Below, piece by piece: positions 12,698-18,549 of a stretch of 18,549 nucleotides of DNA. The notes beneath the pieces were generated by a model. The model was given only the letters and a program-made list of their open reading frames with translations, searched no databases and was not told the origin of the DNA. The position numbers and the translations under genes are program-made. Each line of letters opens with the position of its first letter. The first letter of the stretch is position 1. The stretch covers positions 1 to 18,549 of the forward strand of contig DASYUM010000155.1 of NCBI GenBank assembly GCA_036001225.1. The letters are read 5' to 3'. The stretch comes from DASYUM01 sp036001225 (lineage in GTDB: Bacteria > Methylomirabilota > Methylomirabilia > Rokubacteriales > DASRDR01).

Positions 12698-13279
12698 ATG
12701 GCGGCACCCGTCGATCCCAACAGCGTGCTGATGACCGGCGAGAACTCCTTCATCCGGCTGAGCCGCGACGGCGGCAAGACGCCCTCCGATCGGCTCAGCC
12801 ACTGGCGGGTCCTGTGGTGCCCGGCCGGCGCCGGTCACGCGCTCTTCGTCCAGAGCGAGCTGACTGGCGGCCAGGTCCGGATCTACGGCGACAACCCGGA
12901 CGTGGTCCGCTGGCTCCAGACCACGATCGAGACGCTGCTCTATCCGGCCTTCGCCGATCCGGCGACGGCGGTCATCCCGGCCGCCTTCGAGCGCCGCGGG
13001 GACCCCCGATCCACGGCCACCGAGACGGTGCGGGCCGGGAACGGGGAGCTGGTCCTGACCTGGCGCGACTTCCTGGAGCCGTTCGTGCTGACCATGGCGC
13101 CCGGCTTCAACAACCGGCCGCTCGGCGTCTTCAGCACGTTCTTCCCCGCCCGGGCAGCCCAGGTGACGCTCGATGGCCGGGCCGCCGCCGGCGCGCCGTG
13201 GCCGGAGATGCGGGGCGACCGCCAGGGGTCGAGCGCGTGCCTGGCCTGGTCGGAGACGTGGGTGAAGCCGCGCGGCTGA
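12698..13279 (+). CDS. Hypothetical protein, 193 residues, unrecognised
   Basis: ATG 12698 with GGAGG (12688-12692) 5 nt upstream. I do not recognise the family. The protein looks like a genuine soluble cytoplasmic protein: mixed hydrophobic pattern, no signal peptide or membrane helix, with segments such as HWRVLWCPAGAGHALFVQSE (35-54), VRIYGDNPDVVRWLQTTIET (60-79) and a central FLEPFVLTMAPGFNNRPLGV. It has several Trp residues and only two cysteines. It is the last gene of the transporter-amidohydrolase operon, which implies a related role, possibly substrate handling. A 9-bp perfect hairpin follows 6 nt after the stop. The preceding tandem duplication left its own start intact. Confidence 0.75.
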   Translation: MAAPVDPNSVLMTGENSFIRLSRDGGKTPSDRLSHWRVLWCPAGAGHALFVQSELTGGQVRIYGDNPDVVRWLQTTIETLLYPAFADPATAVIPAAFERRGDPRSTATETVRAGNGELVLTWRDFLEPFVLTMAPGFNNRPLGVFSTFFPARAAQVTLDGRAAAGAPWPEMRGDRQGSSACLAWSETWVKPRG

Positions 13280-13285
13280 AGGCTC

Positions 13286-13305
13286 CCCCGGGCCCTGGCC
13301 CGGGG
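13286..13305 (+). terminator. GC-rich hairpin between convergent genes
   Basis: CCCCGGGCC (13286-13294) pairs perfectly with GGCCCGGGG (13297-13305) across a CT centre. It lies 6 nt after the stop of the 193-residue protein and faces msrA. There is no U-tract. Probably a terminator or 3'-end protecting hairpin. Confidence 0.45.
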
Positions 13306-13329
13306 CGGCCGGCCGCTCTCGAGCCGCCG

Positions 13330-13441
13330 GGCCGAGAACCGAGCAGCCCTAGGACGCAGGCCCGAGGCGCGCCGAGGCGTATGCCGCATACGTTGAGGCG
13401 CGCTGAGGGCCGAGGACGAAGGGATGCGACGGTTATCGGCC
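13330..13441 (-). repeat. 112-bp dispersed repeat, copy B (inverted)
   Basis: The reverse complement of this segment matches 6661-6772 at 104 of 112 positions. It reaches into the 3' end of msrA: the GATAAC near its gene-proximal end provides the msrA TAA stop (13433-13435). It has the same nested palindrome around CGTATGCCGCATACG. Confidence 0.85.
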
Positions 13442-13903
13442 CGGCGGCAGCCAGCGGCGCTTTTCGAAGTACCGCTGGTGGTAATCCTCGGCCGGCCAGA
13501 AGGTCGCGGCCGGCACGATCTCGGTCACGATGGGCCGGCGATGGCGACCGCTCTGCTCGAGCCGCTCCTTCGAGGCCCGCGCCGCCTTCTCCTGCTCGGG
13601 CGAGTGTACGAAGATCGCCGAGCGGTACTGGCTCCCCACGTCCGGCCCCTGGCGATTGAGCTGGGTCGGGTCGTGGAGTCCCCAGAAGATCTCGACCAGC
13701 TCGTCGTAGGAGACCTCGGCCGGATCGTACTGCACCTCGATCGCCTCGGCGTGGCCGGTCGCATGCGAGCACACCGCCTCGTAGGTCGGGTTCGCCAGGG
13801 TCCCGCCCGTGTAGCCGACGCTGGTCCCCGCCACCCCCTTGACCTTGCGGAACGTCTCCTCGACCCCCCAGAAGCAGCCGGCGGCGAACGTCGCTCTCTC
13901 CAT
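13433..13903 (-). CDS. msrA: Peptide-methionine (S)-S-oxide reductase MsrA
   Basis: 156 residues, ATG at 13901-13903, AGGAGG (complement of 13911-13916) 7 nt upstream. Clear MsrA: catalytic GCFWGVEE with Cys10, VGYTGG (29-34), GHAEAIEVQYDP (50-61), and DPTQLNRQGPDVGSQYRSAIF, then AEDYHQRY. It reduces methionine-S-sulfoxide in proteins and free Met, using thioredoxin, in the cytoplasm. The only other cysteine is Cys45, and no C-terminal resolving cysteines are visible, so recycling may use Cys45 or go directly via thioredoxin. It lies 31 nt behind the polymerase gene on the same strand and is likely co-transcribed with it. Its stop codon is donated by the dispersed repeat. Confidence 0.95.
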   Translation of the reverse strand: MERATFAAGCFWGVEETFRKVKGVAGTSVGYTGGTLANPTYEAVCSHATGHAEAIEVQYDPAEVSYDELVEIFWGLHDPTQLNRQGPDVGSQYRSAIFVHSPEQEKAARASKERLEQSGRHRRPIVTEIVPAATFWPAEDYHQRYFEKRRWLPPGR

Positions 13904-13934
13904 CCCGTGGCCTCCTCTCCGTGTCTCCCCGATT

Positions 13935-16277
13935 CTACTCGAACAGCGAGAGCTGGCGCCGGGCGCCGATGAGGGCGTCGAAGTCGGGACCGCCGAGAAA
14001 GCGCAGCACCTGGTCGGCGATCGGCCGGAGCTGCTGACTGATGTAGTGCTCGTAGTCGGGCGGCGCGGTGGCCTCGTCCACCGACTCGGGCCCGGCCTGG
14101 GTCATCAGGTAAGCGACGATGCGGCCGGGGACCCCGGCCTGCTTGCGCGCGGCCTGCACGTGGGGGGGCGTCGTCTTGGTGTAGGCCTCCAGCGGCTTCC
14201 GGATCGCCTTGCGATAGGCCAGCTCCGCGTCGTAGCGACCGGCCCGGAGGTCGCTAACGAAGGCGCGAATGAAGTCGGCGACCGGCTGGTCGTGGAAGAC
14301 GAACCCGAGCAGCTCCCGCTGGAAACGGCGCGCCACCTGGCTCCAGTCCCGCCGCACCGCCTCCAGGCCGACCAGCTCCAGCGCGTCTCCGACCAGGCCC
14401 GCATAGCGCTTCTTGCTTCCGGCCTCCCCGCCCCGGACCTCGGGCATGAAGAAGCGGGCGTAGACCTTCTCGAAGCGCAGCTCCAGGTGACTCTGGCTGC
14501 CGAACTCCCGGGTGATCGCCGCTGCCACGTCGCGGGCGATCGCGTCCCGGAGCGCGGCGCCGCGGGCGGCGGCGCGGGCGGGGTCGGGCTCGCCGATGTC
14601 CACGAAGAGCGAGTCGGTGTCCCCGTAGATCACGCGGTGCCCCTGCTGGGCGACGGCGTCGGCGGCGAGCCGGATGACGTGCTGGCCGGCGGTGGTGATG
14701 GCGTTGGCGACCGCCGGCGAGAAGAGCCGGGACGCCGACGCCCCCATCACGCCGAAGAGCGAGTTCATGAGGATCTTCGTGGCCTGGGCGCCGACGGCAT
14801 CGCCGGCCTGTCGGGCCCGGGCCCGCTCGTCGGCCAGCCGCGCCACCAGCTCGGGCAGGATGCCGGGCTCGTCGCGGCGGAACGCCGCGCCGCCCGGCGT
14901 CCGGATGACGGCCGCGGCGGGCCGGGCCGCCGCCGCCTCGGGCGGCAGGTAGGTCAGCGGGTCGATGTTGAAGGTGCGGATCAGGCTCGGGTAGAGGCTC
15001 CGGAAGTCGAAGACGAGGATGTTCCGGTAGAGGCCGGGCACGGACTCGAGCACCAGCCCGCCGACGATGGTGACCGCCTCCGTCCCGGCGCCGGCGCGGA
15101 CCGACGGCGCCACCCGGCCCCGCGCCCGCAGTGCCCCCAGGTACAGGGAATCGACGGCGGCGATCTGGGCGCCGACCCGGTCGAGCTGCATCCCGGTGAG
15201 CAGGCTCCGGCGGACGGTGAGCTCGACGAGGCCGGTGCGGGCGAGGATGTCGAGCACGAGCCGGGCGTCGTGGAGGTTGTAGGCGACCAGGCGGGCGGGG
15301 TCCTCCCGGTACGTGCGCTCGATCTCGGCGCCGCGGTGATCGGGCCCGAACAGCTTCCCCTCGCCGAGGATCGCCCGGGCCGCCGTCTCCAGCCGATAGT
15401 CGTCGAGCCGCACGAACGCGCTGCGCAGGAGTGACAGGCCGTCCAGCATCTGGCGCCCGGCCAGGATGACCCGCGGCTCGCGGGTGAAGGTCTGGTCGCG
15501 CCGGATCACGGCCTCGTCGGTGGTGCGGCCGAGAGTCAGGCGGAGGCCGTGGCGGTGGGCGATCCGGAGGAGGACCCCGACGTCGAACTCGCAGACGTTC
15601 CAGCCGGTCAGGACATCGGGATCGGCGGCCCGCACGTGGGCGAGGAAGGCCGTCACCGCCGCCCGCTCGTCGGGCGCCGCGACGACCTCGGCCGGCCCCG
15701 ACACCGGTCCGCGGCCGACGAGGAAGACCCGCTCGCCGCCGGCGCCGGCCACCGCGATCGAGTAGAGACGCTGACCGTCGAGGCTGGTTTCCACGTCGAA
15801 GGCGAGGACGCGGAGCCGCGGGGTGAAGTCGGCCGGCGCCACCGTCGGGTTCCGGTAGACGCGACCGACGCCCGGCCGAGGCTCGAAGGGGCCCTCCACG
15901 CTGAAAGCGCCGCGGAGCCCGCGGTCGATGAGGTAGCGGTAGGCGAAGCGCAGGTCGGCTTCCAGGCATTCGACGCCCGCCCCGGCCAGCCGGGCCCGGA
16001 GCGGAGGCACATCGCTCGGCACGCCGACCTCGACGCGGGCGACCGGCTGGCCGGCGAAGGTGGCAAGGTCGGTCGGCTCGACGCACGCCTCGGGCGCGAG
16101 GCGGCGCACCGTGTCGGCGTCGCCGGCATGGACGAAGAAGTATGGCGCCGGGCGGTCGTCGATGATGACGGCCGGCTCGCCGCTCTCCAGCACGGCGTGG
16201 AGATGGACCTCCGGCCGGCCGCTGGCCAGCCGATAGGTCGGCGTCAGGATGAAGCCGCGCTCCGCCATCGGCTCCAT
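13935..16277 (-). CDS. polB: DNA polymerase II (family B) with proofreading exonuclease
   Basis: 780 residues. Exonuclease motifs: FDVET (160-164), GWNVCEFDVGVL with Asn227 and Asp232, and YNLHD (Tyr333, Asp337). Polymerase motif A is FDFRSLYPSLIRTFNIDP (Asp424), motif B is KILMNSLFG (Lys501-Gly509), and motif C is YGDTDS (Asp553, Asp555), followed later by KKRYAG. All catalytic acids of both sites are present. The protein ends in QLSLFE; QLSLF is a consensus sliding-clamp-binding peptide, as at the C-terminus of E. coli Pol II. Expected role: proofreading and lesion-bypass synthesis at stalled forks. The start is uncertain: ATG 16277 and ATG 16268 both lack a good Shine-Dalgarno, and a 16-bp palindrome sits just upstream. 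The binding-protein gene ends 91 bp upstream on the same strand. Confidence 0.95.
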   Translation of the reverse strand: MEPMAERGFILTPTYRLASGRPEVHLHAVLESGEPAVIIDDRPAPYFFVHAGDADTVRRLAPEACVEPTDLATFAGQPVARVEVGVPSDVPPLRARLAGAGVECLEADLRFAYRYLIDRGLRGAFSVEGPFEPRPGVGRVYRNPTVAPADFTPRLRVLAFDVETSLDGQRLYSIAVAGAGGERVFLVGRGPVSGPAEVVAAPDERAAVTAFLAHVRAADPDVLTGWNVCEFDVGVLLRIAHRHGLRLTLGRTTDEAVIRRDQTFTREPRVILAGRQMLDGLSLLRSAFVRLDDYRLETAARAILGEGKLFGPDHRGAEIERTYREDPARLVAYNLHDARLVLDILARTGLVELTVRRSLLTGMQLDRVGAQIAAVDSLYLGALRARGRVAPSVRAGAGTEAVTIVGGLVLESVPGLYRNILVFDFRSLYPSLIRTFNIDPLTYLPPEAAAARPAAAVIRTPGGAAFRRDEPGILPELVARLADERARARQAGDAVGAQATKILMNSLFGVMGASASRLFSPAVANAITTAGQHVIRLAADAVAQQGHRVIYGDTDSLFVDIGEPDPARAAARGAALRDAIARDVAAAITREFGSQSHLELRFEKVYARFFMPEVRGGEAGSKKRYAGLVGDALELVGLEAVRRDWSQVARRFQRELLGFVFHDQPVADFIRAFVSDLRAGRYDAELAYRKAIRKPLEAYTKTTPPHVQAARKQAGVPGRIVAYLMTQAGPESVDEATAPPDYEHYISQQLRPIADQVLRFLGGPDFDALIGARRQLSLFE

Positions 16278-16285
16278 ATTGCCGT

Positions 16286-16301
16286 CGTCGCGCGCGCGAC
16301 G
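16286..16301. promoter_or_regulatory. 16-bp perfect palindrome upstream of polB
   Basis: CGTCGCGCGCGCGACG reads the same on both strands and lies 9-24 nt upstream of the first polB ATG, where a ribosome-binding site would be expected. It could be an operator or a start-masking hairpin. In DNA this GC-rich it may also be chance. Confidence 0.3.
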
Positions 16302-16368
16302 CCAGCGCGGGCGGGCGGTGAGGGCGACAGGCCGGGACGCGGCGCTCGTCGACCCGGCCGGGCTCCTC

Positions 16369-17370
16369 CTACTGGGGCTTCCGGGTCGCCAGCTCCCAGA
16401 TCCGGTCGGTGAAGGCGCGGCGATCGGCCGGCCGCTTGATCACGCCGAACTTCAAGGCGATGGCGGCCGTCCGGTCGAAGGCGGCGGGGTCCATCTTGCC
16501 GAGCGGCGTGGCCGGCGCCGGTGGACCCCAGATCAGCTTGTTGACCTCCCGCATCATCCAGGCCTGGTGGTCGCGGCCCAGGGTCGGGTTCTGGGCCAGC
16601 ACGAGATCCACGCACTCGCTGGCTCGGTCGCGGCAGACGCGCCAGCCCTCGAGCGAGGCGCGCAGGAAGCGGGCCGCCAGCTCCCGGTGGGCGGGCTGGT
16701 CGAGCCAGTCGGCGCGCGCGAAGATCCCGTCTTCCAGCATTGCCGTGCCCTCGGCGTTGAAGTCGATCACGATCAGCTCGTCGGGCCGGATGCCGGCGTC
16801 GAGCAGTTGCTTGTACTCGTTGTAGGTCATGGCCGCCGCGGCGTCCACCGTCCGCCCCAGCAGGAGCTGCATGCCGAGTGGCTGCGAGACCAGCGTCAGG
16901 TCCCGGTGGCGGTCGATGCGGTACTTCTCGAGTGTCGCCAGCAGCGGGAACTCGTGGCCGTCCCACACCGCCACCTTGCGGCCGCGGAGGTCCGGGACGC
17001 CCGTGATCCCCGAGTCCTTGAGGGCGACCTGGCGCAGGCCGCTGTAGGCGAAGACCTGGGCGATGTTGACGAGCGGCAGTCCCTGCTCGCGCGCGACCAG
17101 CAGGGCGGAGAGCCAGGTCAGCCCGAATTCGGCGCCGCCGGCGGCGACGACCTGCTCCGGCACGAGGTCCGGGCCGCCGGAAACCAGCGTGACGTCGAGG
17201 CCTTCGGCCGCGTAGAATCCCTTGGCCTGCGCCGCGTAGTAGCCCGCGAACTGAGCTTGGGGGACCCACTTGAGCTGAAGCCGCACCCGCTCGGCCGCCG
17301 CCGCCGGTCCCCCGAGCCCGAGCGCCACCGCCAGTCCGGCCGTCACGGCCGCGTTTCGCCACTGTGTCAT
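16369..17370 (-). CDS. NMT1/THI5-like ABC substrate-binding protein
   Basis: 333 residues from ATG at 17368-17370, with GGAGGT (complement of 17376-17381) 5 nt upstream. A longer in-frame extension upstream lacks such a site. A signal peptide is visible (TQWRNAAVTAGLAVALGLGG, then PAAAA before ERVRLQLKW). The mature N-terminus LQLKWVPQAQFAGYYAAQAKGFY is the NMT1/THI5/SsuA signature. GLTWLSALLVAREQGLPLVNIAQ and the DLRGRKVAVWDG block follow. Such periplasmic proteins bind thiamin-pyrimidine precursors, sulfonates, nitrate or similar small ligands. No matching permease or ATPase is adjacent, so it is an orphan that must use another transporter. It lies upstream of polB and msrA on the same strand, with no obvious functional link. 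Confidence 0.88.
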   Translation of the reverse strand: MTQWRNAAVTAGLAVALGLGGPAAAAERVRLQLKWVPQAQFAGYYAAQAKGFYAAEGLDVTLVSGGPDLVPEQVVAAGGAEFGLTWLSALLVAREQGLPLVNIAQVFAYSGLRQVALKDSGITGVPDLRGRKVAVWDGHEFPLLATLEKYRIDRHRDLTLVSQPLGMQLLLGRTVDAAAAMTYNEYKQLLDAGIRPDELIVIDFNAEGTAMLEDGIFARADWLDQPAHRELAARFLRASLEGWRVCRDRASECVDLVLAQNPTLGRDHQAWMMREVNKLIWGPPAPATPLGKMDPAAFDRTAAIALKFGVIKRPADRRAFTDRIWELATRKPQ

Positions 17371-17427
17371 GCCGCACCTCCCCGGCTGCCGAGTGTAGCA
17401 CCCGGGAAACCGCTTGGCTGGCCGCCG

Positions 17428-17449
17428 ACCGGGCAGTACCATGCCCGGT
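17428..17449 (+). promoter_or_regulatory. 8-bp inverted repeat just before the MshEN gene start
   Basis: ACCGGGCA (17428-17435) and TGCCCGGT (17442-17449) form a perfect stem with a 6-nt loop, ending 3 nt before ATG 17453 and overlapping the weak GGTGA ribosome-binding site. It lies in the 82-bp divergent gap, so it could be an operator for one or both genes or a hairpin limiting translation. Confidence 0.4.
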
Positions 17450-17452
17450 GAC

Positions 17453-18549
17453 ATGAATCCCCGCCGACAGCCCCTTCTCGCCCATCTCCTGGTCAAGCAG
17501 GGTCTCATCACGCACGACCAGCTCCGGGAGGCGCTGGGCGCCCAGGCCGAAGCGAAGGGACCGGTCTCGCTCGAGCAGGTCTTGATCGAGCGGAAGCTCG
17601 TCACGCCCGCCCAGCTCAACGGCGTTCTCGAGAGCTACCACAAGCGCTTCCGACTCGGCAGTGTCCTGATGGAGATGAAGCTCCTCAGCGAGGAGCAGCT
17701 CCGCCTCGCGCTCCAGCACCAGCAGAAGACCGGGGTCCGCCTCGGGGACGCGCTCCTGAAGCTCAACCTGGTGACCGAGCGGCAGCTGCGGCAAGCCCTC
17801 TGCCGGCAGTTCGACGTGGAGCTCGTCGATCTCGACAAGGTCAGCATCGAGCCTGAGCTCACCCAGCTCTTCGGCAAGCCCTACGCCCAGCAGCACCGGG
17901 TGATCCCGCTCGCCCGGGAGGGGACTCGCCTCACGGTCGCCATGGACGACCCGGGCGACCTCGACGTGATCGAAGACCTCGCCGCCCTCACCGGGTGCGA
18001 GATCGAGGTCGTGATCTCGACGCTGGCCGCCTTCCAGCGCGCCTTTCTCCGCGCCTACGGCGAGAGCCCGCCGGCGGCCCCGATGGAGCCGGCCCCGCTC
18101 GCCGGCGCGGGCTCCGCCGATGCCCAGGCCCTGGCCCGCCTCCGGGAGGAGCACGAGGCGGTGCTGCGGGAGCGGGAAGGGGAGAAGCGGGCGGCGCACG
18201 AGCTGGCGGCCCGGCACGCCGAGACGCTTCAGGCCCTCGAAGAGCTGCGCGCCGCCCACGACGCCCTCCGCGCCGAGGCGGACGCGCGCGCGCGGGCGTT
18301 CGAGCAGCTCGAGGCACAGGATGCCGTCACCCGCCGCACCCTGGAGGAACTCCGGGCCGCGCACGACGGACTCCAGGCCGAACGGGAGTCGCGCGCCGCG
18401 GCGTTCCAGGAGCTGGAGGCGTGGCATGGTGAGACGCTCCGCAGTCTCGAGGAGCTGCGAGCGGCCCACGACGCCCTGCGGGCGGAGGGCGGCCAGGCCC
18501 TCCAGGAGCTGCAGGGGCGCCACACGCGCCTTCTCGCCGCGCTCAAGGC
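17453..18549 (+). CDS. MshEN-domain protein with 35-residue coiled-coil repeats (partial, runs off the right edge)
   Basis: At least 365 residues without a stop from ATG 17453 (an in-frame ATG at 17441 is also possible). The first 200 residues resemble the N-terminal region of GspE/PilB ATPases: repeated LLVKQGLITHDQLREAL-like modules (about 9-60, 62-90, 90-110), then the MshEN core VELVDLDKVSIEPELTQLFG, VIPLAREGTRLTVAMDDPGD and a TGCEIEVVIST end. In several systems MshEN domains bind cyclic di-GMP. After a Pro/Ala linker (about 203-223) come at least four tandem 35-residue repeats starting at residues 229, 264, 299 and 334 with the core ELRAAHDALRAE. Thirty-five residues is exactly five heptads, so a long coiled coil is expected. 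No Walker motifs appear before the edge. Function unknown: perhaps a pilus/secretion or c-di-GMP-linked scaffold. Confidence 0.8.
   Translation, partial: MNPRRQPLLAHLLVKQGLITHDQLREALGAQAEAKGPVSLEQVLIERKLVTPAQLNGVLESYHKRFRLGSVLMEMKLLSEEQLRLALQHQQKTGVRLGDALLKLNLVTERQLRQALCRQFDVELVDLDKVSIEPELTQLFGKPYAQQHRVIPLAREGTRLTVAMDDPGDLDVIEDLAALTGCEIEVVISTLAAFQRAFLRAYGESPPAAPMEPAPLAGAGSADAQALARLREEHEAVLREREGEKRAAHELAARHAETLQALEELRAAHDALRAEADARARAFEQLEAQDAVTRRTLEELRAAHDGLQAERESRAAAFQELEAWHGETLRSLEELRAAHDALRAEGGQALQELQGRHTRLLAALK

Larger units (their letters stand above)
12536..12708 (+). repeat. 149-bp tandem duplication, copy 2 (enlarged to 173 bp)
   Basis: Second copy, from GTCGATC at 12536 to just before GTCGATC at 12709. 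It is longer than copy 1 because of a nested 24-bp duplication (12647-12694) plus one inserted C. It has the same C-rich/G-rich hairpin, the same TGA, and the real start codon of the 193-residue protein (12698). Confidence 0.88.

Noticed and set aside
12387..12708. CRISPR-like array at the repeated segment
   Set aside because: Only two long head-to-tail copies plus a nested 24-bp repeat, with no spacer structure and no cas genes; it is a simple tandem duplication.
17371..17619. N-terminal extension of the NMT1-like protein up to 17619
   Set aside because: ATG 17370 has a strong GGAGGT and begins a standard signal peptide; the extension would bury it and overlaps the start of the divergent MshEN gene.

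Overview
This is a window of about 18.5 kb with very high GC content from a bacterial chromosome. Genes are tightly packed, start codons overlap stop codons, and most ribosome-binding sites are good. No rRNA, tRNA, CRISPR array or recognisable transposase was seen. The mix of a family B DNA polymerase II with a clamp-binding tail, a MshEN/coiled-coil protein, a DUF222-HNH protein, many substrate-binding proteins and amidohydrolases, and a selenocysteine-type UGA suggests an uncultured soil or subsurface lineage such as Rokubacteria/Methylomirabilota or a deltaproteobacterium-like group. That assignment is inference from gene content, not proof.

Left part (1-3900): the last 39 codons of a carbamate kinase, followed by a very strong hairpin. 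Next comes a five-gene plus-strand run: an Asp/Glu/hydantoin racemase-superfamily protein, an SDR dehydrogenase, a zinc alcohol dehydrogenase, a small AhpD/carboxymuconolactone-decarboxylase-like protein, and a PPC (DUF296) protein. The AhpD-like gene is interrupted by an in-frame TGA exactly where the second cysteine of the CxxC redox motif belongs. A perfect hairpin with an AGGUC apical sequence follows about 12 nt later. This is best read as a selenoprotein with a CxxU active site and a bacterial SECIS element.

Next (3894-5512): a DUF222/13E12-type HNH nuclease gene on the minus strand, enclosed by a perfect 16-bp inverted repeat, which suggests a self-contained mobile or formerly mobile unit.

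Middle (5610-13279, plus strand): a D-glutamate cyclase-like protein, a D-cysteine desulfhydrase/ACC deaminase-family PLP enzyme, a peptide-type ABC substrate-binding protein with two permeases (no ATPase gene in view), a cytosine-deaminase-like amidohydrolase that lacks two canonical catalytic residues, and an unrecognised 193-residue protein. The theme looks like uptake and degradation of D-amino acids, amides or N-heterocycles. The amidohydrolase/hypothetical junction carries a recent 149-bp tandem duplication, apparently formed at an 8-bp microhomology, which duplicated the start of the downstream gene. A 112-bp dispersed repeat with a palindromic core sits just 3' of the D-glutamate cyclase gene and again, inverted, just 3' of msrA, where it supplies the stop codon.

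Right part (13433-17370, minus strand): msrA, a family B DNA polymerase II, and an orphan NMT1/THI5-type substrate-binding protein. Divergent from these, a MshEN-domain protein with 35-residue tandem coiled-coil repeats runs off the right edge.
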